NCBI RefSeq assembly: GCF_000495835.1
Contig: NZ_AWGC01000024.1
Location: forward strand, 1 to 64,000
Direction of reading: 5' to 3'
Origin: Asticcacaulis sp. AC402
Lineage (GTDB): Bacteria; Pseudomonadota; Alphaproteobacteria; Caulobacterales; Caulobacteraceae
Length of the DNA stretch: 64,000 nucleotides
Shown here: piece after piece, positions 42,903 through 51,979 of the stretch
How the letters are laid out: each line of letters begins with the position of its first letter
How positions within the stretch are numbered: position 1 is the first letter of the stretch
Program-made: the position numbers and the translations under genes
Notes under the pieces: model-generated
Told to the model about the DNA's origin: nothing
Seen by the model: only the letters and a program-made list of their open reading frames with translations
Databases searched by the model: none

Positions 42903-45900
42903 ATGCTGTATTCAGGCACACCGGGTAACGACACCTTCGCTGGCACCAGCGACAACGACACGGCGAACGGCAATGGTGGCCATGATACCCTGGCCGGCGG
43001 GGTCGGCGACGATGTCATCACCGGCGATGACGGCAATGACAGCCTCAGCGGCGAATGGGGCAACGACACTCTGTCCGGAGGCGTCGGGTCCGATACCCTG
43101 GAAGGTGGCTTCGGCGACGACAGCCTTAGCGACAGCGATGGCGGCACGCTGAGCGGCGGCGACGGGTTCGACAGCCTGACCGGCGGCACCGGCGCCGATG
43201 TCCTGAATGGCGGCGCCAACGGTGACTGGCTGTCCGGCGGCGGCGCGAATGATATCCTGACCGATGGCGACCTCGGCGACCTGGCCAACGACACGCTTTT
43301 GGGCGGAACGGGCGACGATATCCTGTTCAGCCGCGGTGGCGCCGACTCGATCGAAGGCGGCGACGGTACGGACAGCCTGGTGCTGGACCGCACGACCTCG
43401 GCCACCGCGCTGATGGTCGACATGGCGCTGATGGTGACGCCGGGCGGGACTGTGCTGGCCGACGGCACATCGATCGCCAGGGTCGAGCTGGCTGAAATTC
43501 GCGGGGGCAGCGGTAATGACACCTTCCTGGGGGGCACCGCGGCCGATCGCTTCTTCGGCGGCGCCGGCGCCGACAGTCTGACGGGGGGGGCCGGCAACGA
43601 CCGCCTGGAGGGCGAGGACGGCAACGACCAGTTGAATGGCGGCGCCGGCAACGATACCCTGACCGGCGGGGCCGGACTGGATACGGTCAGCTATGCCAGC
43701 GCCGGTGGCGCCACGACTGTCGACCTGAGGGTCACTGTGGCCCAGAATACCGGCGGCGGCGGCATCGATGTCCTTAGCCAGGTTGAGCACGTCATCGGCT
43801 CCGCCCATACCGATGTAATGATTGGCAACTCCGCCGGCAACCGGCTGGACGGCGGGGCCGGTGCAGACACCATGGCGGGCGGCGCCGGGGATGATACCTA
43901 TATCATCGATGCCGCCGGCGATATCGCCCAGGAAAGTGTCAATGCCGGTATCGATACAGCCCATGCCGGGGTCACCTGGTCCGTGGTCGGAACGCAGGTC
44001 GAAAACCTTATCCTTACCGGAACGGCCAATAGCAACGCCACCGGGAACGGGCTCAACAATGCGCTGACGGGAAACAGCGGCAATAATCTGCTCGACGGTG
44101 GTACCGGCGGTGACGTGATGACTGGCGGGTTGGGGGACGATACCTACATTGTCGACGCCGTCGGCGACCGCATTCTCGAAAACCATCTCGAAGGCACAGA
44201 CACCGTCCGCACCAGTGTCACCTATTCGCTGTTTGGCCGGGCCGTCGAAATCCTGGCGATGACCGGATCAGCCAATATCGAGGCCACCGGCAATTCCCTG
44301 AACAATAGCCTCATCGGCAATGGAGGTAACAACTTGCTGGACGGCGCCGGCGGCAACGACGTCCTGACCGGCGGCCTGGGGGACGACACCTATGTCGTCG
44401 ACGCCCCTGGCGACCGCGTCGTCGAAAACCATCTCGAAGGTACCGACACCGTCCGCAGCAGCATCACCTATTCGATGTTCGGCCGCGCCGTCGAAGTCCT
44501 GGTCCTGACCGGGTCAGAGAATATCAACGGCAGCGGAAATTCGCTGGCCAATACCCTCACCGGCAACGCTGGCAACAACGGGCTGGATGGCAGCACAGGG
44601 AACGACAGCCTGGACGGCCTGGCGGGCCAGGACAGCCTTGACGGCGGTGACGGAAACGATGTCCTGTCCGGTGGCGACGGCCACGATGTCCTGATTGGCG
44701 GCGCCGGTTCGGATAGCCTGGCTGGTGGTGCGGGTAACGACAGCTACACGGTCGACGGCCTCAACGACACGCTTGTGGAACAGGCTGACCAGGGGCGCGA
44801 CCAGGTGACCACGGGCCTGTCCTATGTTCTGGGCGAAAATCTCGAGGACCTGGTCCTGACGGGCAGCGCCCTCACCGCCACCGGCAACAGCCTTGATAAC
44901 GCCCTGACCGGCACCGGCGCCGCGAATACGCTGAACGGGCTGACTGGCAACGACACCCTGACAGGCGGCACCGGCAACGACACCTATTATATCGACTCGG
45001 CCGCAGATGCGATCGTCGAAGCCATAGGCGGCGGCACCGACCTCGCCCTGGCCAGCGCCAGCTACGTCCTCGCGGATACAGCCCGGGTGGAAACCCTGAC
45101 CCTGACGGGCTCCGGCAACTTGGATGCGACGGGCAACATCGCTGCCAATACCGTAAACGGCAATAGCGGTAACAACCGGCTGGATGGCGGTGGCGGCCTC
45201 GATACCATGATCGGAGGACTGGGTGACGATACCTATTTCGTCAACAGCCTGGATGTCGTGATCGAAGCCACGGGCGGCGGCTATGATTCTATTGTGCTGC
45301 AAAGCTACGACCGTACCGACTTCGCGCTGGCTGCGGACAGCGAGATAGAGGCTGTGACGATTATGGGTAACGGCCAGATTTCTGTGGTCGGTAACGGTTT
45401 CAATAACCGCCTTGACGGGAACAATGCCCATAACCGGTTCGACGGCCTGGGGGGACATGACGAACTGCTCGGCCAGGGTGGCAATGACTCGCTCTACGGC
45501 GATGAAGGTAACGACACGCTTAGCGGCGGCGACGGCGGCGACCGGGTGAACGGCGGCGCCGGCGACGACTCCATGACCGGAGGCCTCGGTGACGATACTT
45601 ACTATATCGACTCAGGCAGTGACGTCGTGATCGAACTGGCCGGCCAGGGCCTGGATACGATTCTTGTCAATACCACCTACAGCCTGGCCGGAACCTATAT
45701 CGAAGGCCTGCAACTGAACGTAACGACGGGAAACTTCAACCTTACCGGAAATGAGACTGCCAACCGGATGGTCGGCAATGAGGGCGACAACCTGCTGGAT
45801 GGCGGCGCCGGCGCCGACAGCCTGCGCGGTGGTACGGGGAACGATACCTATGTCGTCGATGACGCGGGAGACCTGCTTTACGAAGACCCTGACCAAGGTA

Positions 45901-47309
45901 TCGACACGATTGTGACTTCGATCAGTTTCGAGATGACCTTTTTCTATCAACACTTTGAGAACATCACGCTGACGGGCAGCGCCTACAGCGCCAAAGGTAA
46001 CAGTCGCGACAACGTGCTGACCGGTACCTCGGGGAACAACTACCTGGATGGCTCTGGCGGCAACGATACGCTGATCGGTGGTGACGGCAATGACATCTAT
46101 GTCCTGTCCGGACTGGATCAGATCATCGAGAGCGAAAATGGCGGTACGGACCAGGTTTCGGCAGACACCAGCTACAGCCTGGAGGGGGCGGCGGTTGAGA
46201 ACCTCACCCTGCAGAACACGGCGGCGGCGCTCAATGCCACGGGCAACGTCCTGAACAACTACCTGACCGGAAACAACAATGCCAACCTGCTGGATGGCGG
46301 GGCCGGCGCCGATACCATGGTTGGCGCCAAAGGTAACGATACCTATGTCGTCGACAGCGATGGAGACCTCGCCGTGGAGACCAGTTCTCAGGATGGCAGG
46401 GATCTGGTTCAGGCCGCGGGATCCTATACGCTGGGTAACTTTATCGAAGACCTGACCCTGACCGGCGGCGACGCTATCGACGGAACCGGCAACGCCTTGT
46501 CCAACGTGCTGACCGGCAATGCCGGGATCAATGTGCTGAACGGCGGCGCCGGACACGACACCTATTACATCCAGAACGTCGGCGACACGGTCGTAGATAC
46601 CACAAGCGGAATCGATGTGGTGTTTTCCCTGGTGTCCTTCGTTCTGAGTGACGGGGTGGAGCGGCTTTACCTGCAAGGTACGGACAATCTGACCGGCATG
46701 GGTAACAGTGGGGATAATCAGGTGAGCGGCAATGCCGGGAACAACCTGCTCGAAGGCGGGGGCGGCTTCGATATTCTGTTCGGCGGCAATGGCAACGACA
46801 CCATCATCATCGATGGCAGAGACGAAGCCAGCGGCGGTGGCGGGATCGATACGCTTTTCTCCTCGGTTTCCGTTGATCTGGACGTCGGCGAGGACCAGGA
46901 CGGCCATGTCTTTGGATTTGAAACCGTGATCCTGACGGGAAGTGACGACCTGAGTATTTATGCTGGCGGTTCAGGCAGTGAATCCCTTTACGGCAATACC
47001 GGCAGCAACAACCTGTACGGGGGAGACGGTGACGACCGGCTGGACGGCGGCGCCGGTAATGACAGGCTGGAAGGCAACGACGGTGCCGACCTGTTCGTAT
47101 TCGGTCTCAACAGCGGATCGGATACAGTCCAGGACTTTACCCGCCTTGAAGGCGACCGGATCGATGTCAGTGCTTACACGGGCGGGATCGCCAATGTCGG
47201 CATTGTGTCCCAGGTCGGATCACACACCGTCATCGACCTGGGCGGCGGCAATACCATTTCGGTGCAGTACACCACGGTCAACGACGTCCTGTCCTATATC
47301 GTCTGGTAA
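42903..47309 (+). CDS. Large RTX-type calcium-binding repeat protein
   Basis: 1468 aa built almost wholly from repeats, with no N-terminal signal peptide. The first ~230 residues are dense GGxGxDxLx nonapeptides. The bulk is ~90-residue modules: VENLxLTGxxNxxATGNxLNN, LTGNxGNNxLDGGxGxDxMxGG, LGDDTYxVDxxGDxxxE. The C-terminal ~80 residues (ADLFVFGLNSGSDTVQDFTR, GDRIDVSAYTGG, ending LSYIVW) look like a type I secretion signal region. Such proteins fold outside the cell on binding Ca2+. I see no protease, lipase or adhesin domain, so the repeats may be the whole function (surface layer, matrix or adhesion). Ribosome binding site GGAG precedes the ATG. A smaller paralog follows after 20 bp. Confidence 0.9.
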   Translation: MLYSGTPGNDTFAGTSDNDTANGNGGHDTLAGGVGDDVITGDDGNDSLSGEWGNDTLSGGVGSDTLEGGFGDDSLSDSDGGTLSGGDGFDSLTGGTGADVLNGGANGDWLSGGGANDILTDGDLGDLANDTLLGGTGDDILFSRGGADSIEGGDGTDSLVLDRTTSATALMVDMALMVTPGGTVLADGTSIARVELAEIRGGSGNDTFLGGTAADRFFGGAGADSLTGGAGNDRLEGEDGNDQLNGGAGNDTLTGGAGLDTVSYASAGGATTVDLRVTVAQNTGGGGIDVLSQVEHVIGSAHTDVMIGNSAGNRLDGGAGADTMAGGAGDDTYIIDAAGDIAQESVNAGIDTAHAGVTWSVVGTQVENLILTGTANSNATGNGLNNALTGNSGNNLLDGGTGGDVMTGGLGDDTYIVDAVGDRILENHLEGTDTVRTSVTYSLFGRAVEILAMTGSANIEATGNSLNNSLIGNGGNNLLDGAGGNDVLTGGLGDDTYVVDAPGDRVVENHLEGTDTVRSSITYSMFGRAVEVLVLTGSENINGSGNSLANTLTGNAGNNGLDGSTGNDSLDGLAGQDSLDGGDGNDVLSGGDGHDVLIGGAGSDSLAGGAGNDSYTVDGLNDTLVEQADQGRDQVTTGLSYVLGENLEDLVLTGSALTATGNSLDNALTGTGAANTLNGLTGNDTLTGGTGNDTYYIDSAADAIVEAIGGGTDLALASASYVLADTARVETLTLTGSGNLDATGNIAANTVNGNSGNNRLDGGGGLDTMIGGLGDDTYFVNSLDVVIEATGGGYDSIVLQSYDRTDFALAADSEIEAVTIMGNGQISVVGNGFNNRLDGNNAHNRFDGLGGHDELLGQGGNDSLYGDEGNDTLSGGDGGDRVNGGAGDDSMTGGLGDDTYYIDSGSDVVIELAGQGLDTILVNTTYSLAGTYIEGLQLNVTTGNFNLTGNETANRMVGNEGDNLLDGGAGADSLRGGTGNDTYVVDDAGDLLYEDPDQGIDTIVTSISFEMTFFYQHFENITLTGSAYSAKGNSRDNVLTGTSGNNYLDGSGGNDTLIGGDGNDIYVLSGLDQIIESENGGTDQVSADTSYSLEGAAVENLTLQNTAAALNATGNVLNNYLTGNNNANLLDGGAGADTMVGAKGNDTYVVDSDGDLAVETSSQDGRDLVQAAGSYTLGNFIEDLTLTGGDAIDGTGNALSNVLTGNAGINVLNGGAGHDTYYIQNVGDTVVDTTSGIDVVFSLVSFVLSDGVERLYLQGTDNLTGMGNSGDNQVSGNAGNNLLEGGGGFDILFGGNGNDTIIIDGRDEASGGGGIDTLFSSVSVDLDVGEDQDGHVFGFETVILTGSDDLSIYAGGSGSESLYGNTGSNNLYGGDGDDRLDGGAGNDRLEGNDGADLFVFGLNSGSDTVQDFTRLEGDRIDVSAYTGGIANVGIVSQVGSHTVIDLGGGNTISVQYTTVNDVLSYIVW

Positions 47310-47329
47310 ACAGCCTGGGGAGCACAGTT

Positions 47330-48973
47330 ATGGCCTATTTTCCGGGTACGCCCGACAACGACATCTATACTGGTGGCGTCGGCAATGACGAAATCAAGGG
47401 CCTGGGCGGCGATGACATCCTCATCAGCGATGCAGGCCAGGACACGCTGTTCGGTGGCGACGGCCATGACTGGATCGACGGCGGAGCCGGCGACGACATC
47501 ATGGGCGGCAGCTCAGGCAACGACACCTTCGTCGTTGACAGCGCCGGGGATACGATCATTGAATGGACCAACCAGGGCACGGATACCGTCCGGGCGTCGA
47601 TCAGCTTTTCTCTGGCCGGGCGGCAGATCGAGCTCCTGACCCTGACCGGAGCGTCGCATATCAACGCGACCGGTAACGGGTTCAATAATGTGCTGATCGG
47701 CAACAGCGGCAACAACGTCCTGGATGGCGGAGTCGGCGCCGACATGTTGCAAGGCGGACTGGGCGACGACATCTACTATGTCGACCATGCCGGCGATAAT
47801 GTCGTCGAAGCGCATTTTGAAGGCTCGGATACCGTCATTTCCAGCATCACCTACGCGCTGTTCGGCCGGGCCGTCGAAAACCTGATCCTGACAGGCGCCG
47901 GTCACATCAACGCCACCGGCAACTCCCTGGCCAATATCCTGACCGGCAACAGCGGCAAAAATGTCCTGGACGGACAGCAGGGTATCGACACGATGTCGGG
48001 CGGACCGGGCGACGACACCTACTATGTCAACAGCACCAGCGACGTCGTTGTGGAAGCCAATGGCCAGGGCTATGACCGGGTCTTTTCGAGCGCCACCTTT
48101 TCCCTGGCCGGCCAGTTCGCGGAGGTCCTGGTGCTGACCGGTGCGGGGAACACCGACGCCACCGGGAATTCTTCGAAAAATCTGCTGATCGGCAACAACG
48201 GTAACAACGAGCTGGATGGATCGTCGGGCGATGACACCCTTGAGGGCGGTGCAGGCGACGATACCTATTATCTGGGTCTGGACAAGAACGATGTCGTCAT
48301 TGAAGCCATCGGCGGCGGTAACGATACGATCCATACAGGCGCCAGAAGCTTTACCTTGGTTGGTCTCCAGGTAGAGAACCTGCGTATGCGCGGGGACTCT
48401 CGGGAAGGTTTCGGCAACGACCTCGACAATCGGATTACCGGCAACGGCTATAACAACCTCCTGTACGGCGGCGCCGGCAACGATACGCTGGACGGAGGCG
48501 CTGCACATGACGTTATGACCGGCGGGACCGGCGACGACGTCTATTACGTCGGCTCTCTCTATGACGTCGTAAATGAAGACGCGGACGGCGGCATCGACTG
48601 GGTCATGGGGGGGAACTCCCAGCCCCTGTTCGCCAATGTCGAAAACCTGACCTTACTAAACGCCAATAACGTCAATGCGACCGGCAACGGGCTTGACAAC
48701 CGGCTGGAAGGCAATACCGGCAACAATAGCCTGACCGGTGGCGGCGGTGCGGATCTTTTCGTGTTTCTACTGGACAGCGGGACGGACAGGATCAACGACA
48801 TGAACGGCGCCGAAGGCGACCGGATCGATATCAGCGCCTATACAGGCGGAGTGGCCGCCCCTGCCCTGGTCACCCAGTCCGGCGCCAATGTGCTGATCGA
48901 CTTGGGCGACGGTAACACCGTCCTGATCCTGACCGATACGGTCGACAATGTGACGCCGTACATTATCTGGTAA
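47330..48973 (+). CDS. RTX-type calcium-binding repeat protein, smaller paralog
   Basis: 547 aa, same plan as the upstream 1468-aa protein: short N-terminus (MAYFPGTPDNDIYTGGVGND), RTX nonapeptides, five or six ~90-residue modules, and the same C-terminal block (ADLFVFLLDSGTDRINDMNG, GDRIDISAYTGG, ending TPYIIW). One module (EGSDTVISSITYALFGRAVE) is close to two modules of the larger protein (EGTDTVRSSITYSMFGRAVE), so modules have been copied between or within the genes. It starts 20 bp after the first RTX gene, so one transcript is likely. No HlyB/HlyD/TolC genes are in the window. Confidence 0.9.
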   Translation: MAYFPGTPDNDIYTGGVGNDEIKGLGGDDILISDAGQDTLFGGDGHDWIDGGAGDDIMGGSSGNDTFVVDSAGDTIIEWTNQGTDTVRASISFSLAGRQIELLTLTGASHINATGNGFNNVLIGNSGNNVLDGGVGADMLQGGLGDDIYYVDHAGDNVVEAHFEGSDTVISSITYALFGRAVENLILTGAGHINATGNSLANILTGNSGKNVLDGQQGIDTMSGGPGDDTYYVNSTSDVVVEANGQGYDRVFSSATFSLAGQFAEVLVLTGAGNTDATGNSSKNLLIGNNGNNELDGSSGDDTLEGGAGDDTYYLGLDKNDVVIEAIGGGNDTIHTGARSFTLVGLQVENLRMRGDSREGFGNDLDNRITGNGYNNLLYGGAGNDTLDGGAAHDVMTGGTGDDVYYVGSLYDVVNEDADGGIDWVMGGNSQPLFANVENLTLLNANNVNATGNGLDNRLEGNTGNNSLTGGGGADLFVFLLDSGTDRINDMNGAEGDRIDISAYTGGVAAPALVTQSGANVLIDLGDGNTVLILTDTVDNVTPYIIW

Positions 48974-49033
48974 GCAAGGCGGTTGCCTCCCCTGCCGGCC
49001 CACGATAGATTGGCCGGAACAAGGGGGAATACC

Positions 49034-49714
49034 ATGTTGTCCAGAACTCTGATCCTGAGCGGCCTGGCGTTTGCCGCTGTTGTCGGCGCCGCTCGGGCGG
49101 AAACGCCGCCGCAAAAATCCATAGACGACCTGTGCGCCGAACGGGCCTGCCGGACGGGCGGCTACGAAGTCGCCGTCCGTATCAACGACAAACATTATAC
49201 GACGGTCCCAATCGGCCGGTCGCCCTATGTCACCGAAGATGGTGACATCCTGATTTATCCAGGCGAGACCCTTGCATTCCAGTTCGCCGTTGACGGCGAT
49301 AAGCTGAGAGCTCCGACATTTGTCAAAGCCTTCTCCGCGCAGTTTCCCGCCAGCATTGCCACGGAAGACTCCCTGAGTGACAACCCCGCCGATGCGACCC
49401 TGCCGAAAATTCCAGAGGGCCTGTCAGGGGAACGGATGGCCATTCTTCCTGAAAACACACTCTTGGTGTCTTATGGTCAATACGGTGATGACTCCGGCAT
49501 GATCATGGAGTTGGACCAGAATCTGACGCAAAAGCTTAAGCTCGACGCCACCATGTTTCTGATCGAAAAGAACGCCTATGATCAGCAATATACCTCGACC
49601 TGCCCCATCTATCCAGGACATAGCGTGATGGAATTTTGGCCCCACGAAATCGGTCCGATAGTCCTGTCGAATTTTCGTTTCTTGAAAGACAGTGACGATA
49701 TGGCTTGCAAGTAG
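49034..49714 (+). CDS. Secreted protein of unknown function
   Basis: 226 aa from the ATG at 49034, which has AAGGGGGAA upstream. A clear signal peptide (LSRTLILSGLAFAAVVGAARA, cleavage before ETPPQ). The mature part holds four cysteines (two near the start, CAERAC; two near the end, TSTCPIYP and MACK), which could form disulfides. No domain is recognised. It lies 60 bp after the RTX pair and may be part of the same unit, but a small palindrome (CCGGCCCACG..GGCCGG) lies between. Confidence 0.75.
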   Translation: MLSRTLILSGLAFAAVVGAARAETPPQKSIDDLCAERACRTGGYEVAVRINDKHYTTVPIGRSPYVTEDGDILIYPGETLAFQFAVDGDKLRAPTFVKAFSAQFPASIATEDSLSDNPADATLPKIPEGLSGERMAILPENTLLVSYGQYGDDSGMIMELDQNLTQKLKLDATMFLIEKNAYDQQYTSTCPIYPGHSVMEFWPHEIGPIVLSNFRFLKDSDDMACK

Positions 49715-49792
49715 GCGTATTGTAATTGTTTAAGTTACACTTATATGGACGACATCTAAGCGGCGTCGGCGACGCCAGAGGGAGATGTAACG

Positions 49793-50500
49793 ATGATCGA
49801 CAAGAGACCTTTCGACAAGCTGGGCGGCGCTAATCATGGCTGGTTGAACGCCAAACACCATTTTTCCTTCGCCAGCTATTATGACGCCGGCAAGATGGGC
49901 TGGGGCTCCATTCGCGTGTGGAACGACGACGAGATCGCCGCCAACTCCGGTTTTCCGCCCCATCCGCATGACAATATGGAAATCATCACCTATGTCCGCG
50001 AAGGCGCAATTACCCACGAAGACTCGCTTGGCAACAAAGGCCGGACCGAGGCTGGCGACGTCCAGGTGATGTCCGCCGGGACGGGTATCCGCCACGCGGA
50101 GTACAATATGGAAAGTGAAACCACCAGGATCTTCCAGATCTGGGTGATCCCGAGCGTACGCGGTGAAGCCCCCAGCTGGGGCGCCAAGCCCTTCCCCAAG
50201 GACGATCGCGCCGGCAAGTTCGTCACCCTGGCCTCAGGCTTTGACGGCGACGGCGATGCTTTGCCGATCCGGACGCCGGCGCGGCTGCTGGGGGCCACCC
50301 TTCTGAAGGATCAGTCGGAAACCTACCGCCCGGTCGAGACCGGCGGCCCGCGGTACCTGTATCTGGTGGTGTCGAAGGGCAAGGTCGAGGTCAACGGCGT
50401 CGCACTGAATACGCGCGACGGCGCTGCCATCAAGGACGAGGCGGAACTGACCATCACCGCGCTCGAAGACGCCGAGGTCGTGCTGCTCGACGCTGCCTGA
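49793..50500 (+). CDS. Pirin family protein (YhhW-like, quercetinase type)
   Basis: 235 aa, bicupin. Signatures: NHGWLNAKHHFSFASYYD, RVWNDDEIAANSGFPPHPHDNMEIITYVREGAITHEDS, TEAGDVQVMSAGTGIRHAEYN, which hold the metal-binding His and Glu residues of pirins. E. coli YhhW has quercetin 2,3-dioxygenase activity; the physiological role is uncertain. The gene is monocistronic; the AT-rich stretch before it (49720-49765) probably holds its promoter. Confidence 0.92.
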   Translation: MIDKRPFDKLGGANHGWLNAKHHFSFASYYDAGKMGWGSIRVWNDDEIAANSGFPPHPHDNMEIITYVREGAITHEDSLGNKGRTEAGDVQVMSAGTGIRHAEYNMESETTRIFQIWVIPSVRGEAPSWGAKPFPKDDRAGKFVTLASGFDGDGDALPIRTPARLLGATLLKDQSETYRPVETGGPRYLYLVVSKGKVEVNGVALNTRDGAAIKDEAELTITALEDAEVVLLDAA

Positions 50501-50614
50501 TCGAAAGTGTGGCGCACTGTCACCACCTATCGGAAATTGCAACGGATGTCTGGACGAACGCAAACGCGGAGCCTAGGATTTTGGATCCGCGTTTGGTTTC
50601 TTTGGAGCCCTCCT

Positions 50615-51073
50615 ATGCGCATCGCGCTGATTGCCCTCCTCGCCCTGGGCCTTGCGGCCTGCGAACCGGAAATCTCCGGCGGCGAACCCGCGGCTGCGCC
50701 CGAGCCACCGGCGACACCTGGAGGCCCCACGGTGCCCGAAGCGCCCAAAAAGGTGATCGGCGGGGTCGACCTCAGTCAGCCGGTGAACCTTGTCGGCACC
50801 GAGCCCTTCTGGAGCGTCAAGGTGGATGGCGCGACGATGACCTATTCCTCTCCCGAAGCTTCCGGCAAGCCTTATCCGCTGGAGACGACCAAGATCGTCA
50901 ACAGCAAGGCGGAGCTGGCGGGCGGCGGGCTAAGCGTCACCCTGACAGCAGGTACTTGCTCGGACGGGATGAGTGACCGGGTCTATCCGCTGACGGCCGT
51001 AGTGAAGCTGGACGGCAAGACGTTAAACGGCTGCGCCATCAGCGCCGCCGAAATGGCCCAAACAAAACCGTAA
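50615..51073 (+). CDS. Lipoprotein with COG3650-like domain
   Basis: 152 aa from the ATG at 50615 (MRIALIALLALGLAACEPE); the frame is open upstream to 50507 but that part lacks the signal. Lipobox LAAC gives a lipidated Cys16. A Pro/Ala/Glu-rich linker leads to the domain NLVGTEPFWSVKVDGATMTYSSPE, and later CSDGMSDRVYPLTAVVKLDG with GCA near the end; two Cys may pair. This fold is seen in uncharacterised envelope lipoproteins. It converges on queE with 3 bp between the stops. Confidence 0.78.
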   Translation: MRIALIALLALGLAACEPEISGGEPAAAPEPPATPGGPTVPEAPKKVIGGVDLSQPVNLVGTEPFWSVKVDGATMTYSSPEASGKPYPLETTKIVNSKAELAGGGLSVTLTAGTCSDGMSDRVYPLTAVVKLDGKTLNGCAISAAEMAQTKP

Positions 51074-51076
51074 GAT

Positions 51077-51709
51077 CTACTTCAGGCCCACCAGTTTGTG
51101 GGTCTGGACGCTCATCCGCCATTGGGGATGCACCAGGCAATAGTCGATCACCGCCTGGGTGTTGGCGGCCTGCTGCGGGCTGTCCTTGGGCTGAAGGTAA
51201 AAACGTTCGAATTGCAATTCCAGGAAATCAGAAGGATCGACATTTTCCTGTGGCCAGACAAGCTTCAATTCCTGTCCGCTTGTTTGATGCAAGCGATTTT
51301 GCCCTTTTGGTGACACGCATATCCAGTCAATACCTGCGGGCGCTGTCAAGGTGCCATTGGTTTCGACGGCTATGTAGAAACCCGCACTCTTAACGGCAGC
51401 GATAAGGTCGGCGTCGAGTTGTAACAACGGCTCGCCTCCGGTGAAGACCACCGCCTTTGCGGCCGCCCTGCCTTCGCCCCAGACGGCATCGAGCGCGGAA
51501 ACGACATCGGCCGGCGTGGCGAACTTGCCGCCGTTTTCGCCGTCGGTGCCGACAAAGTCAGTGTCGCAGAAGTCGCAGGCTGCGGTGGCGCGGTCCTGTT
51601 CACGGCCGCTCCACAGGTTGCAGCCGGCGAAACGGGCGAAGACATTGACCCGCCCGGCCTGGCCGCCTTCGCCCTGAAGGGTCAGGAAGATTTCCTTGAA
51701 ACTGTACAT
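51077..51709 (-). CDS. queE: 7-carboxy-7-deazaguanine synthase (radical SAM)
   Basis: 210 aa. The [4Fe-4S] cysteines are Cys30, Cys45 and Cys48 (FAGCNLWSGRE, then CDFCDTDF), the expanded CX14CX2C spacing known from some QueE enzymes instead of CX3CX2C. Also VFTGGEPLLQLD and VETNGTLTAP. It turns 6-carboxytetrahydropterin into CDG on the way to queuosine. queC follows on the minus strand side (51980-52720, upstream in transcription), separated by repeat C1. queD and queF are not in the window. Confidence 0.93.
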   Translation of the reverse strand: MYSFKEIFLTLQGEGGQAGRVNVFARFAGCNLWSGREQDRATAACDFCDTDFVGTDGENGGKFATPADVVSALDAVWGEGRAAAKAVVFTGGEPLLQLDADLIAAVKSAGFYIAVETNGTLTAPAGIDWICVSPKGQNRLHQTSGQELKLVWPQENVDPSDFLELQFERFYLQPKDSPQQAANTQAVIDYCLVHPQWRMSVQTHKLVGLK

Positions 51710-51770
51710 GATGGGGATTTAGCGCCAATCCCGATTGAAATCTATGGGTTGGGTGAGAAAGGATTTTTTA

Positions 51771-51969
51771 CCACGAACCACATGAACGGCACGAACTTTA
51801 GGATTGTCCGGACATCACCGCCAAACGGCTTCATTCGGTCAAGGCCGCTTCGCGGCGGGTGGTAGCTGGGGATTTTTTCGTGATTTTGTGGCACGAACTT
51901 TACGTGATTGACGTCCAAACAGATATGCCAAGGACGTCCTGAAGTTCGTGCCGTTCGTGTGGTTCGTGG
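51771..51969. repeat. Inverted-repeat element, CACGAAC family C, copy 1
   Basis: The ends are near-perfect inverted repeats: CCACGAACCACATGAACGGC plus ACGAACTT at 51771-51798 against its inverse at 51941-51969 (27 of 29 positions match by eye). Each arm is itself a set of 10-12 bp units (GTTCGTG). The middle has GGCCGCTTCGCGGCGGG. It separates queC from queE. Copy 2 is at 62364-62566. Confidence 0.85.
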
Positions 51970-51979
51970 CAAAAACTCT

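Noticed and set aside
42912-47309. Antisense ORFs and apparent DNA repeats in the RTX genes, considered as CRISPR or tandem satellite
   Set aside because: The repeats are in-frame protein modules of unequal length with no spacer pattern; antisense frames are shadows.
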